The notes under the pieces were generated by a model that saw only the letters and a program-made list of their open reading frames with translations, was not told the DNA's origin and did not search any database. Position numbers and translations under genes: made by a program. DNA of 38,329 nt, from positions 1 to 38,329 of IMG/VR virus record IMGVR_UViG_3300033997_000182. One strand, written 5' to 3'. Below are positions 26,886 to 34,922 of this stretch, in pieces. Position 1 is the first letter of the stretch. Each line of letters begins with the position of its first letter. Source of the DNA: a virus.

Positions 26886-28313
26886 ATGAAAGCTTGGTCA
26901 TACGTTCGTGTGTCAACCGAAGATCAAATTTCTGGTGATGGCCTGAACCGGCAAAACCGTCTGTTCGTTGAAGCTTGCCAACAACATGGTTGGACACCGG
27001 CTGAACATCAAGTGATCGACAGTCTTTCCGGCTACTCGGGCGCCAACCTACAGCGCGGGGGCCTTGGAAGACTGCTACGGGCCATCGAAAACGGGACCAT
27101 CCCGGCCGGTGATGTCGTTGTGATCGAAGACATTGACCGACTATCCCGCCTTCCCCCGATGGAAAGCTCGGGCATCCTCAATCAAATCATTGGTGCCGGT
27201 GTCCTGATTTACATCGTATCAATGTCAATGTTGGTCGATAAAAAGTCCGTCGAAGGCTTTGATTGTCTCTACATTGTTCTAAAAATGGTCCTTGCCCATG
27301 ATGAAAGTAAGAAAAAGAGTGAAAGAATTAAACAATCAGTTCAATCACGCAAGGAACAAGGGGTTAAATGGACAGGGAAAAGACCAATTTGGTTGAACAG
27401 TGATTTTTCTGTCAACGAACCAATAGCATCAACCGTTAGATTGATGTTCAAATTATCGACATTGGGCCACGGGGCAACATCCATTGCCAAGCATCTTAAT
27501 AAATTTGACCGTAGGACTGACGGTAAAATCTGGCGAACCTCCACCGTATCCCACATCTTGCGATCCAAGGCGACTATCGGAACACTAATCGAAGCATCCG
27601 GCAAAGAATGGTTGAATTATTACCCCGAAATCATCACAGAAGAAGAGTTTAACCAAGTTGGCGAATTGTTGACAGGTAGAAAATTGCCAAAAGGCAATGC
27701 GAAATACAACAACATCACAAATTTATTCGCCGGAAGACTAAAATGTGTGTGCGGGTCTGGGTTAAGACTGAATGGGGCGAACTTTTACCAATACGCTAAA
27801 TGTCTCAACGCCACGCATGACAGTTGCCAAGCCACATCAATAAAGTTCAAAGCACTGGAAGAGGCATCATTAGATTTAATCCTCAATCGAAAAGAATTCG
27901 TTGAGCCACCAGAAGTCAATACTGATGAAATTGATAGGGAATTAACATCATTGGAACATCGTAAATCATTACTCAATCAAGCATTGGAAGAAGTGGTTGA
28001 ATTATCTGAAATTAGGGTCATCACCAAGCAATTAGCCACAATTGAAGACAAGATAGCGGCACTTAACAATGATAAAGGTATGGTATTAAGAAGTATGGCT
28101 ATCAGTAAGCACCGGGGGAACGCACAAAGTATGTTCCTTCACATCAAAAATAAATACCTCGAAGACCCCACCAACATTGAAAACAGAAGGCGTTTACAAC
28201 TAATCATCAGCGACATTGTTGAACGTATTGAACTTGATAAGGATAAGATTGATGGTAAAAGGAAATTGACCGTGAAATACAGTGATGGTCATCAAGTATC
28301 GACACTAATCTAA
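26886..28313 (+). CDS. int: Large serine recombinase (phage integrase, 475 aa)
   Basis: ATG at 26886 (an in-frame TTG nine bases upstream is possible; neither has a strong ribosome site). The resolvase N-terminal domain shows WSYVRVSTEDQ with catalytic-type Ser10, then VVIEDIDRLSRLPP. The recombinase middle follows (RIKQSVQSRKEQGVKWTGKR, IAKHLNKF..., IWRTSTVSHILRSKATIGTL). A zinc-ribbon-like part is CVCGSGLRLNG...YAKCLNATHDSC (about residues 284-312), and a long charged coiled-coil C-terminal region completes it. Such enzymes join attP with host attB. It is the main evidence that the phage is temperate. No recognisable CI-like repressor or recombination directionality factor was found. Confidence 0.92.
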   Translation: MKAWSYVRVSTEDQISGDGLNRQNRLFVEACQQHGWTPAEHQVIDSLSGYSGANLQRGGLGRLLRAIENGTIPAGDVVVIEDIDRLSRLPPMESSGILNQIIGAGVLIYIVSMSMLVDKKSVEGFDCLYIVLKMVLAHDESKKKSERIKQSVQSRKEQGVKWTGKRPIWLNSDFSVNEPIASTVRLMFKLSTLGHGATSIAKHLNKFDRRTDGKIWRTSTVSHILRSKATIGTLIEASGKEWLNYYPEIITEEEFNQVGELLTGRKLPKGNAKYNNITNLFAGRLKCVCGSGLRLNGANFYQYAKCLNATHDSCQATSIKFKALEEASLDLILNRKEFVEPPEVNTDEIDRELTSLEHRKSLLNQALEEVVELSEIRVITKQLATIEDKIAALNNDKGMVLRSMAISKHRGNAQSMFLHIKNKYLEDPTNIENRRRLQLIISDIVERIELDKDKIDGKRKLTVKYSDGHQVSTLI

Positions 28314-28328
28314 ACCAACCAACACATC

Positions 28329-28357
28329 AAAAAGGCCCCGTCAGGGGCCTTTTTTAT
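28329..28357 (+). terminator. Intrinsic terminator after integrase
   Basis: AAAAAGGCCCC-GTCA-GGGGCCTTTTTT type hairpin, 15 bases after the stop. Confidence 0.9.
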
Positions 28358-28365
28358 TGTCCGTC

Positions 28366-28373
28366 TATAAATA
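28366..28373 (+). promoter_or_regulatory. TATAAATA box for the lysis/terminase cassette
   Basis: TCTATAAATACACTAAATTAGG carries the full T4-late-type octamer TATAAATA, 18 bases before the ATG at 28392. It is the best single match to the T4 late element in the window. Confidence 0.6.
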
Positions 28374-28391
28374 CACTAAATTAGGTTGACA

Positions 28392-28730
28392 ATGGTAGAC
28401 ACGAACGAAGGGAAATACCTGTTAGAGCGTATAAATAGGTTAGAGGAAATCAGTAAGAACTTGGAAAAGTCTATTGATGTCATCAAAAACGCCAACATCG
28501 ATCAAGAAAACAGATTGGTTATGTTGGAGGCTAATTTATCTATGCTAAATGACATCAGGCTTCAAATCGAAGCCATCCGGGACTCACTGAATAAAACAAC
28601 GGTTGAAGTTGTTGAAATCAAGACCCGACTGAATGTTTACATTGGTGTGGTGTGTGTTATTGGGTCAGCTATCGGGTCTTTATTGCCATTTATTATCAAA
28701 GGCATCCCGTATTTGTTGGCAATGATTTAA
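28392..28730 (+). CDS. Coiled-coil protein with C-terminal membrane segments, holin/XhlA-like (112 aa)
   Basis: ATG at 28392. Residues about 8-75 are heptad-rich (YLLERINRLEEISKNLEKSI, RLVMLEANLSMLNDIRLQIE). Residues about 85-110 are hydrophobic (VYIGVVCVIGSAIGSLLPFI, then YLLAMI) and could span the membrane one or two times. This layout (cytoplasmic coiled coil then C-terminal membrane hairpin) is typical of haemolysin XhlA-like proteins that help holins, often placed near terminase or lysis genes. The endolysin is 10 kb away. It is 12 bases upstream of the terminase small subunit gene. Confidence 0.6.
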   Translation: MVDTNEGKYLLERINRLEEISKNLEKSIDVIKNANIDQENRLVMLEANLSMLNDIRLQIEAIRDSLNKTTVEVVEIKTRLNVYIGVVCVIGSAIGSLLPFIIKGIPYLLAMI

Positions 28731-28742
28731 AGGGGAAGAGTT

Positions 28743-29282
28743 ATGGGAAATCGTCCATTTTGGCAGAACAATCCGGACCCGGCAATGCGGGTGCCTTGGC
28801 ACGTTAGATTGGGTATTTTCCCCGATTTTGGAGGCTGTGAACATAACCATACATACATCTGTCCCCATTGTGGGTATGTTGGTAAATTGGCCAATGGTAA
28901 TAGCATTTTCCGACACTTTGGCTATTGTAAAAAGAAGGGCAATTTAATGAGTAAAGAAGAATTACAAGAGGTGTTAGACGCAAGACCAAGGCCATCTAAA
29001 AAAATGCTGATGAATGAGTATGGGGAGTTTATCCTATCTCACGAAGAACTATTACAGGTCGCGTCAACAATTGCCCTAAACAAGACTGACCCAAGGTCAG
29101 CCGTGTGTCTGAAATTACTCTTCGACTATTACGATAAGGTCAACAATAAAAAGGATGAGGCTGAACAACTTGGATTTACTCAATTCGTTTTTGAAGTGGT
29201 CCCGCCAAAGCCGGCAATAGCAGACCTATCCGACACGAAGTTTATCGATGTGACTGATGCGCAGTTGAAAAAGGTTAAGTGA
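28743..29282 (+). CDS. Terminase small subunit-like protein with zinc motif (179 aa)
   Basis: ATG at 28743 after AAAGGGGAAGAGTT. It lies directly before TerL, overlapping it (TGATG), the usual TerS position. The N-terminal half carries a zinc-finger-like CPHCGYVGKLANG...FRHFGYC motif. The C-terminal half is helical (SKEELQEVLDARPRPSKKML, then EELLQVASTIALNKTD). It would bind the packaging site on concatemeric DNA. The sequence is not a classic TerS family match for me, so the call rests mainly on position. Confidence 0.6.
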   Translation: MGNRPFWQNNPDPAMRVPWHVRLGIFPDFGGCEHNHTYICPHCGYVGKLANGNSIFRHFGYCKKKGNLMSKEELQEVLDARPRPSKKMLMNEYGEFILSHEELLQVASTIALNKTDPRSAVCLKLLFDYYDKVNNKKDEAEQLGFTQFVFEVVPPKPAIADLSDTKFIDVTDAQLKKVK

Positions 29283-30571
29283 TGGGCGAGCGGGTCAAGA
29301 CTATACAGGTCTTGTCCCATCAAAACGAGTTCTTGCGGAATACATCAACAAGGGAGTTGGCGTTAGTTGGCGGTTTTGGTGCGGGTAAGACACGTGGACT
29401 GGTTCTGAAAGCTATTTGTATGGCTCAACTCAATCCGGGTTTTTCTGGGTTGATTATCGAACCTACGGAATCGCTCATCAATGCGGTTTTAATACCGACG
29501 TTTGAGGAAATCTTAGAGGACATGCGCATTCCGTTTAATTACCGGAATAGTGCCGCCGATAGAAAACTAACAATAAACATTCCCGGACAACCACCAACAG
29601 ACATCTATTTGCGTTCTGGAACAAACCCAAGGCGCATCATCGGTTTCAACTGCGCGTGGGCGGGTATTGACGAATTAGACACTCTTGACACTGATAAAGC
29701 ACGGGAGGTCTATAACGCTGCGGTGTCGCGGGTTCGTACCGGGAATGTCAATCAGATTTTTTCTGTGTCCACGCCCGAAGGCTACAAGTTTTTGTATGAA
29801 CACTTCGTCACGGACCTGGAAAAAGATAGTGAATTATCGAAGAAGCGCAAACTGATTAAGGCTTCTACATTCAATAATCCATTTCTCCCGGACGACTACG
29901 CTAAATCTATCCTAGAACGCTATCCGGCTAAACAAGCCGGCGCCTACCTTAATGGTGATTTCGTCAACTTCACCTCTGGGACGGTTTACGATACTTTTGA
30001 CCGTATCAAGCATCATACGGATCGAACTCTATCGACATTTCATCCGAACATCACTCTTCACATCGGCCTTGACTTCAACGTCAATAACATGGCGGCATGT
30101 GTTGCGGTTATCGACGAAAAGGGTATGCCTCACTTCGTTGATGAAATTGTCGGGGAAAAGAATACAGAGGCGATGATACTGAAAATCAGGGAAAAGTATG
30201 GATTTAACAGAGTAATCAACATTTATCCTGATAGTTCAGGTCGGAACAATACGGCTAATGCGAATGTCTCATCAATCGCACTGTTAGAACAGGCTGGATT
30301 TACAGTCAAGGCCAAGGCCAAGAACCCGCCCATCTTGGACCGTGTGAACAGTGTCAATGCTAAATTGATGACTGCCAGTGGCGAAATTGGATTGAAGATA
30401 AACACCAGTAAATGTCCGCAACTGGTCAGGGGCTTGGAACAACAAGGTTGGGTTGATGGTTTGCCGGATAAGTCATCTGGTGTCGATCACGTGTTAGATG
30501 CCTTCGGCTATTTCCTTTACTTCAACTATCCATTGGTCCGTAAGCCAACAGCAATTGTCCGCTACGGATAA
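29282..30571 (+). CDS. terL: Terminase large subunit (429 aa)
   Basis: ATG at 29282 overlaps the upstream stop; a GTG one codon earlier is possible. The ATPase domain has Walker A GGFGAGKT at residues 30-37, Walker B-type acidic pair in NCAWAGIDELDTLD, and a coupling-motif-like SVSTPEGYKF. The nuclease domain shows HIGLDFNVNNMAACV and later IYPDSSGRNNTANAN with the metal-binding aspartates. It looks like a PBSX/phage terminase-3 type enzyme. It drives DNA into the procapsid through the portal. It ends in a terminator. Confidence 0.95.
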   Translation: MGERVKTIQVLSHQNEFLRNTSTRELALVGGFGAGKTRGLVLKAICMAQLNPGFSGLIIEPTESLINAVLIPTFEEILEDMRIPFNYRNSAADRKLTINIPGQPPTDIYLRSGTNPRRIIGFNCAWAGIDELDTLDTDKAREVYNAAVSRVRTGNVNQIFSVSTPEGYKFLYEHFVTDLEKDSELSKKRKLIKASTFNNPFLPDDYAKSILERYPAKQAGAYLNGDFVNFTSGTVYDTFDRIKHHTDRTLSTFHPNITLHIGLDFNVNNMAACVAVIDEKGMPHFVDEIVGEKNTEAMILKIREKYGFNRVINIYPDSSGRNNTANANVSSIALLEQAGFTVKAKAKNPPILDRVNSVNAKLMTASGEIGLKINTSKCPQLVRGLEQQGWVDGLPDKSSGVDHVLDAFGYFLYFNYPLVRKPTAIVRYG

Positions 30572-30574
30572 AAC

Positions 30575-30604
30575 AAAAGGCCCACAAAGGTGGGCCTTTT
30601 TTAT
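30575..30604. terminator. Bidirectional intrinsic terminator after TerL
   Basis: AAAAGGCCCACAAAGGTGGGCCTTTT type hairpin between TerL and the converging GIY-YIG gene. Confidence 0.9.
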
Positions 30605-31176
30605 TGGTCGATAACTCTTTTGAAAGTGTGGCCTTTATGTGTGTGGCGCTTTTGTTCTTTTCCAGAAAGCAGACGGTACACGGAAGGCGGTTTGAACCCA
30701 TTTTTTCTTAAATCCTCCGGACCAAACATTATTTTTATCTCACCGGTTATTGCGTTAGTAGCGATGATTTTGCCTTTAAATGATTGGCTGTCTATCCCCT
30801 TTTTACCATAAGAAGGGTTTTTATCACCAAGCTTAGAAATCCGACAGCGCAACCGCGCTTCATCACTCATAACTAACCCAACACAACCATCCCCACCATC
30901 TGTTAAGTTAACTAATTCGTGCCCATCCGCTCTGAACGCTTCTATAAAGAATTTTTCAGCAGATAGCGCGGATTGTTCGGTTGCGTGAACAAATAGGATT
31001 TCGGACCTATAACCATGCTTGGCGACAACTCGGTTCCACCATTTACTCCTATGTCTGCCTTTTTCTAGAACTCGCCTCGCCACACCCTTGCCGACATAAA
31101 AAACTTTGTTGGTGTCAAGTCTAATGTGGACGTATGTATAAAATTTCCCGGATTTAATAGCACCCCTAACATCCAT
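30601..31176 (-). CDS. GIY-YIG endonuclease 4 (191 aa)
   Basis: ATG at 31176 with ACGGAGCAAAA upstream. The core shows FYTYVHIRLDTNKVFYVGKG, Arg in ARRVLEKGRH, and Glu in AEKFFIEAFRA. A glycine-rich turn NLTDGGDGCVGL follows and resembles the one in endonuclease 2 (NVSDGGEGGYGL), so these two are probably related copies. The C-terminal recognition module is DLRKNGFKPPSVYRLLSGKE followed by HKGHTFKRV. Free-standing, inserted between TerL and the tail tube gene. Confidence 0.88.
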   Translation of the reverse strand: MDVRGAIKSGKFYTYVHIRLDTNKVFYVGKGVARRVLEKGRHRSKWWNRVVAKHGYRSEILFVHATEQSALSAEKFFIEAFRADGHELVNLTDGGDGCVGLVMSDEARLRCRISKLGDKNPSYGKKGIDSQSFKGKIIATNAITGEIKIMFGPEDLRKNGFKPPSVYRLLSGKEQKRHTHKGHTFKRVIDQ

Positions 31177-31196
31177 TTTTGCTCCGTTCTTTGATT

Positions 31197-31247
31197 TATT
31201 TAAAGTTATTCTACTATACCCAATAAAAATAGTGAAGAGCCTAAATA
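31197..31247. promoter_or_regulatory. Divergent TAAATA boxes between GIY-YIG 4 and the tail tube gene
   Basis: Minus box 31197-31202 (TTTAAATAAATC), 20 bases from the ATG of GIY-YIG 4. Plus box 31242-31247 (GCCTAAATATGG), 28 bases from the ATG at 31276. Confidence 0.5.
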
Positions 31248-31275
31248 TGGTTGAAGTTTAGAAAAAGGATTCACT

Positions 31276-32175
31276 ATGATTTCCCAAGGTTCAACAGTAG
31301 CAATTGAGTATGTCAAAGAGGCCGTCATCGGCCAAACGGGGGCGACGCCACAAACGTCTTTAATCCCATACATTTCTTTTGACATGGAATTAGATAAGGA
31401 CATGTTTACTGACCCATCACGCAATGGGGATAATCAACAGCGTTTCATGTCTCCCGGTTCTTATCGCACATCCGGCAGTATGTCGGTTGCTTATTCTATT
31501 GGCCAGTTTGATGATTTTATTGCTGGCGGTGTTATGGGTACTTGGACCACCAACGTAGCCAAGATTGGCAACACCAAGTCTGGTTTTACGTTCGGTGAAT
31601 GGGACGCGACTATCACCACCAACCGAGTGTTCACCGGCACTGAAATCAACACTTTCGGGATTGAAATTGTCCCCAATGATGTTGTCAAGCTGAACTTCGG
31701 CATGCTGGGCCGCAACATGACTATTGGCACCACCCAGCTTGATACCACCCCAACCGCGATTGTTGCCGGTAAGACCCCAATGACCCATGTTGGTGGCTTC
31801 GTCAAGATTGATGGTGCTACGGCTTACGCCACTGGCGTCAAGCTCGATGTTAATAACAACATCAGTCAACTGAATGTCCTTGGTCAAAACGCCGCTTATG
31901 GCACCTATCTGGGCATGAAGACTGTCACTGGTTCACTCACTCTGGTTTATGAGGATAACGCCTTCTATAACAAGTTTATCAACGGCACATCCGCAAGCCT
32001 CCAATTCCAACTGTCTGACGGCACCAACTCACACACCTACCTGTTGCCTAACGTCAAGCTGTCAAAGGTGGCCGGAGCTACCAACGAAGGTGTCCGCCTT
32101 CTGACCTGCGATTTCGTCGGTCTGTATGACGCAACATTAGCTTCAATCATGTCAATTACCCGAACCGCTGTTTAA
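31276..32175 (+). CDS. Major tail tube protein (299 aa)
   Basis: ATG at 31276 after AAAAAGGATTCACT. The start ISQGSTVAIEYVKEAV and the pattern YRTSGSMSVAYSIGQFDDFI, GFTFGEWDATITTN, and late KTVTGSLTLVYEDNAFYNKF are typical of long-tailed phage tail tube subunits. The protein forms stacked hexamers around the tape measure. It is followed by its own terminator and then the tail terminator gene. Its distance from the tape measure and chaperone genes is unusual. Confidence 0.85.
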   Translation: MISQGSTVAIEYVKEAVIGQTGATPQTSLIPYISFDMELDKDMFTDPSRNGDNQQRFMSPGSYRTSGSMSVAYSIGQFDDFIAGGVMGTWTTNVAKIGNTKSGFTFGEWDATITTNRVFTGTEINTFGIEIVPNDVVKLNFGMLGRNMTIGTTQLDTTPTAIVAGKTPMTHVGGFVKIDGATAYATGVKLDVNNNISQLNVLGQNAAYGTYLGMKTVTGSLTLVYEDNAFYNKFINGTSASLQFQLSDGTNSHTYLLPNVKLSKVAGATNEGVRLLTCDFVGLYDATLASIMSITRTAV

Positions 32176-32192
32176 TCATAATAAACACATCT

Positions 32193-32219
32193 AAAAGCCC
32201 CCTGACGGGGGCTTTTTTA
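32193..32219 (+). terminator. Intrinsic terminator after tail tube gene
   Basis: AAAAGCCCCC-TGAC-GGGGGCTTTTTT, about 18 bases after the stop. Confidence 0.9.
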
Positions 32220-32230
32220 TTGCCTGTCAA

Positions 32231-32236
32231 TAAATA
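32231..32236 (+). promoter_or_regulatory. TAAATA box for the tail terminator gene
   Basis: CAATAAATAAAGTAAAAGGG, 15 bases before the ATG at 32252. It shares TAAATAAAGTAAAAGG exactly with the box of the connector operon at 36059. Confidence 0.6.
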
Positions 32237-32251
32237 AAGTAAAAGGGTTCT

Positions 32252-32650
32252 ATGTCTGCTTTCAAAGTCGCAAATCATTTGAAAAGTCTAATCAATACAA
32301 CTGTCCCAATTGTTGGGGAAAACGAAAAAGCTTCGACACCATTCCACATCCGCATTAGTCAATACCCGGCAGAGCCAATTATCCTGACCTATGGGGTAAA
32401 TCGTAAGACTAAACATCGGGGAATTATTCAATTCGATGTCATCACTGCTATCGCCATTGGTCAAGGGGATGGGCAAGCCCTTGTTGATTTGATTATCTCT
32501 TCAACAGCATTCGGTAATTATGTTGATGGCAATGGGTTCGGCTTCGTAGTGGTCAATAGCTATGAATTACCCGCCCATCTGGCCCCCAAAGATACATCGG
32601 GCCAAAAATACATTAAATCTGTGGCTGTTGAGTATGAATACTTCGCATGA
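32252..32650 (+). CDS. Tail terminator protein (132 aa)
   Basis: ATG at 32252. The protein (SAFKVANHLKSLINTTVPI, YGVNRKTKHRGIIQFDVITA, ending SVAVEYEYFA) follows the alpha-beta layout of lambda U / HK97 gp-type tail terminators that cap the tail tube and meet the head connector. Its position next to the tail tube gene supports this. No catalytic motifs are visible. Confidence 0.7.
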   Translation: MSAFKVANHLKSLINTTVPIVGENEKASTPFHIRISQYPAEPIILTYGVNRKTKHRGIIQFDVITAIAIGQGDGQALVDLIISSTAFGNYVDGNGFGFVVVNSYELPAHLAPKDTSGQKYIKSVAVEYEYFA

Positions 32651-32667
32651 TTTTAGGGTCTTTATTG

Positions 32668-32673
32668 TAAATA
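32668..32673 (+). promoter_or_regulatory. TAAATA box for the scaffold gene
   Basis: ATTGTAAATACATTTATGG, 39 bases before the ATG at 32713; a closer in-frame ATG at 32692 would have a gap of 18. Confidence 0.45.
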
Positions 32674-32712
32674 CATTTATGGAAATGCCGGATGGCAATT
32701 AAAGAGGAAATT

Positions 32713-33294
32713 ATGTCGGATGACAATCAAATCAATCAAGATGAACAAAAGGTGGATGCCGTTCTGAATGATGAACAACAAGTTGATGTGAGTGCTGATG
32801 AATTGGCCGAAAAGGTCAAGACATTGGAGCAAGAACTACAAAAGACGCAAAAAAATCTGGAAGCGGCAAGACGCGGCGAAAAGCATAACAAGCAAGCCAA
32901 GGAACAAGCTGTTGAACAGGTCAAGGCGGAAATTGAAGCTACTTATAAAGCTCAACTTGAAGAACTACAAAAACAAGTGAATGCGTTCCAGACTGAAAAG
33001 AAGAATAGTCAATTAGTTAGTGAGCTTGATAAAGCTGGCGCCCTCGATAGTGCCGCACTGATTAAATTGATTGGTGATGCCGAAGACATTACTGGCGCGG
33101 TGATTGACCTAAAAACTAAACACCCGTCCTTATTCAAGTCTATCCAAGTCCCAGAAACGCAACGCAGTGCGGAAGGTTTTACAACTGCTGGTTATGGCCC
33201 CGAACTACAAGCCGCAAGGGACCATTTCATGAAAACTGGCAATAGAAGTCAGATCGACGCAGTAAACAAGAAATACGGCGTCAAGAGTTATTAA
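32713..33294 (+). CDS. Capsid scaffold protein (193 aa)
   Basis: The start at 32713 is chosen for AGAGGAAATT just upstream; the frame is open to an ATG at 32692. The N-terminal third is acidic (MSDDNQINQDEQKVDAVLND), followed by a long lysine/glutamate/glutamine coiled coil (LEQELQKTQKNLEAARRGEK, QLEELQKQVNAFQTEKKN). A compact C-terminal end follows (YGPELQAARDHFMKTGNRSQ IDAVNKKYG), which resembles the coat-binding end of SPP1-like scaffolds. It precedes the coat gene. No separate head protease gene was found, so the scaffold may be released intact. Confidence 0.85.
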   Translation: MSDDNQINQDEQKVDAVLNDEQQVDVSADELAEKVKTLEQELQKTQKNLEAARRGEKHNKQAKEQAVEQVKAEIEATYKAQLEELQKQVNAFQTEKKNSQLVSELDKAGALDSAALIKLIGDAEDITGAVIDLKTKHPSLFKSIQVPETQRSAEGFTTAGYGPELQAARDHFMKTGNRSQIDAVNKKYGVKSY

Positions 33295-33365
33295 ACCAAT
33301 TCGCAAATTAAACCAAATGATCCGGTATCTACAAATCTTTTCCGGTATTTTTATTAGGAGTTTTT

Positions 33366-34277
33366 ATGCCTTTTACTTCAAACATGACCTCAACCGTTCA
33401 GGTTGATGACTCACTTATTCAAGCTTTCGAAACCGAAGCAATTATTGCCGCAGGTCAAGCCAACGTCCTTGATGGTCTGGTTTACAAGCGTGTTGATCTG
33501 GGTGCCAAGTCTATTTCGATGCCGACTTTTAGCCGTCTGGCCCCGACCACTACCCCACTGAGCGAAACCGAAGATGTGGTCGCAACCGCTCTGTCAGACA
33601 CCAAGGTTGTGCTGACCCCGGCCGAATACGGTCAAGCCGTCGTTACAACCGCTCTGGCCAACTTCCAGACTGGCGGAATGGTCGATCGCGCCGCTGCGCA
33701 ACTGGTTGGTAAGACAATGGGTAATAGCCTGGACGCCCAAGCCGTGGCCGCTCTGGTTGCCGGTACAAACCTGATGACCCCTTCTGGTGCTGCTGTCGGT
33801 TCACTGACCGTTGGTGCTGACAAGGTGTCCCGTGTGTTCCTCAACAAGCTGCGCAATAAGCTGGAACGTGCTTTCGTCCCTACCTTTGCCAATGGTCTGT
33901 ATGCCTTTGTCTGTCACCCCGACATCGTGGCCGACCTGCGCGAAGATGCGTCAGCCGGTTCATTCGTTGACATCGTAAAGGGTTCAATTCCTGAACTGGC
34001 CCTGTTGAACAACATCAGCATGTATCAGGGCTTCTTGATTGTTCCTGACACTAACTGCCCGATTTCTGCGGCCACCGTCAAGGGTTACACAAACTTTGCG
34101 TTTGGTGCTAATGCTCTGGGTAAGGCTGTTAGCAAGGAAGCAAGCCTGATTATCAAGCCACAAAATGACATGCTGAACCGTTTCATGTCAACCGGTTGGT
34201 ATGGGGTCCATGCTTATGGCATCCTGGACCAGAACGCAGTGTGGAAGGGTGTTACCGCTTCTGCCTACGCTGCTTAA
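33366..34277 (+). CDS. Major capsid protein, HK97-fold coat (303 aa)
   Basis: ATG at 33366 after TTAGGAGTTTTT. The N-terminal arm (TSNMTSTVQVDDSLIQAFET) is followed by a region rich in A/V/T/D typical of coat proteins (SISMPTFSRLAPTTTPLSET, EYGQAVVTTALANFQTGG). The axial-domain-like part is FVPTFANGLYAFVCHPDIVA, and the C-terminal end is STGWYGVHAYGILDQNAVWK. This matches N4gp56/P22-like HK97-fold coats. Codons look optimised (few rare ones), consistent with very high expression. No TAAATA box is seen directly upstream, so it may be read from the scaffold promoter. Confidence 0.9.
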   Translation: MPFTSNMTSTVQVDDSLIQAFETEAIIAAGQANVLDGLVYKRVDLGAKSISMPTFSRLAPTTTPLSETEDVVATALSDTKVVLTPAEYGQAVVTTALANFQTGGMVDRAAAQLVGKTMGNSLDAQAVAALVAGTNLMTPSGAAVGSLTVGADKVSRVFLNKLRNKLERAFVPTFANGLYAFVCHPDIVADLREDASAGSFVDIVKGSIPELALLNNISMYQGFLIVPDTNCPISAATVKGYTNFAFGANALGKAVSKEASLIIKPQNDMLNRFMSTGWYGVHAYGILDQNAVWKGVTASAYAA

Positions 34278-34295
34278 TAGTCAGTAATAAAAACT

Positions 34296-34328
34296 AAAAA
34301 GGCCCCGAATTCGGGGCCTTTTTTTATT
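34296..34328. terminator. Bidirectional intrinsic terminator after coat gene
   Basis: AAAAAGGCCCCGAATTCGGGGCC followed by T8. It ends both the coat unit and the converging connector operon, and has the same stem as 594-623. Confidence 0.9.
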
Positions 34329-34722
34329 CTTCAACAACTGGCGGTTCTTCTGCTGGCGGTTCTTCAACAACTGGTGGAATTTCCGTTGCCGGGATTGGGG
34401 CAAGGGTAAATCCTGCCTCTGACTGGTCCCTGTCTTTTGCGGTCTTCAACCAAAGACTAAAAAACATCACATAAAGGTCTTGATGCGTAATGGTTGCCCC
34501 CAACGGTTCACCAGTCATAGGATTGACCAGTTCGATAACTTCGGTCTGGTTAAACGCCTTGGTTAGCAGTCGTCCGGGTTTAGTGATGGTTTCGCCGGCA
34601 ATGTTGATAATGGTTTCTTCAAACATGTTGACCGATGGCACCCCGTTGTAAGGGTTGCTGACCTCAACACGATAACAACGGGTCCAGACTTGACCCTGTT
34701 CAGTTTGTTCTTTGTAGTTCAT
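34324..34722 (-). CDS. Unknown protein of the connector operon, proline/glutamate-rich end (132 aa)
   Basis: ATG at 34722 overlaps the stop of the 67-aa gene. The body (GQVWTRCYRVEVSNPYNGVP, ETITKPGRLLTKAF, GATITHQDLYVMFFSLWLKT) is mixed beta-alpha. The C-terminal end is a P/E/V repeat (EIPPVVEEPPAEEPPVVEE), likely flexible. It is the last gene of the minus-strand connector operon, so it may be a minor virion protein or an assembly factor. No family is recognised. Confidence 0.6.
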   Translation of the reverse strand: MNYKEQTEQGQVWTRCYRVEVSNPYNGVPSVNMFEETIINIAGETITKPGRLLTKAFNQTEVIELVNPMTGEPLGATITHQDLYVMFFSLWLKTAKDRDQSEAGFTLAPIPATEIPPVVEEPPAEEPPVVEE

Positions 34723-34922
34723 TTTTCATCCATTTCAATCGATTTTTCACAGTGGTCTTTATCAAGTTTATCGAGCCACTTACATAACACACAACCCCAT
34801 TTCTTGCCGGCTAATTTGGCTTTTGCCGCCCTTGATGAGATAGTTTCATCCGGCAAACCACCAAGGATTGTATTTCCGAGCTGATCGAGGGAGATAAGTA
34901 GGTTCATAAGATAATTTTTCAT
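34719..34922 (-). CDS. Small conserved phage protein with CxxC (67 aa)
   Basis: ATG at 34922. The protein starts MKNYLMNLLISLDQLGNTIL, then GGLPDETISSRAAKAKLAGK, and contains WGCVLCKWLDKLDKDHC. I recall similar small proteins (M-K-N-Y-L-M-N-L-L-x-x-L-D-Q...G-N-T...D-E-T-I-S-S-R-A) in phages of Burkholderia, Bordetella and related hosts, with no assigned function. The Cys pair plus Cys/His suggests metal binding. It overlaps genes on both sides by four bases. Confidence 0.75.
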   Translation of the reverse strand: MKNYLMNLLISLDQLGNTILGGLPDETISSRAAKAKLAGKKWGCVLCKWLDKLDKDHCEKSIEMDEK

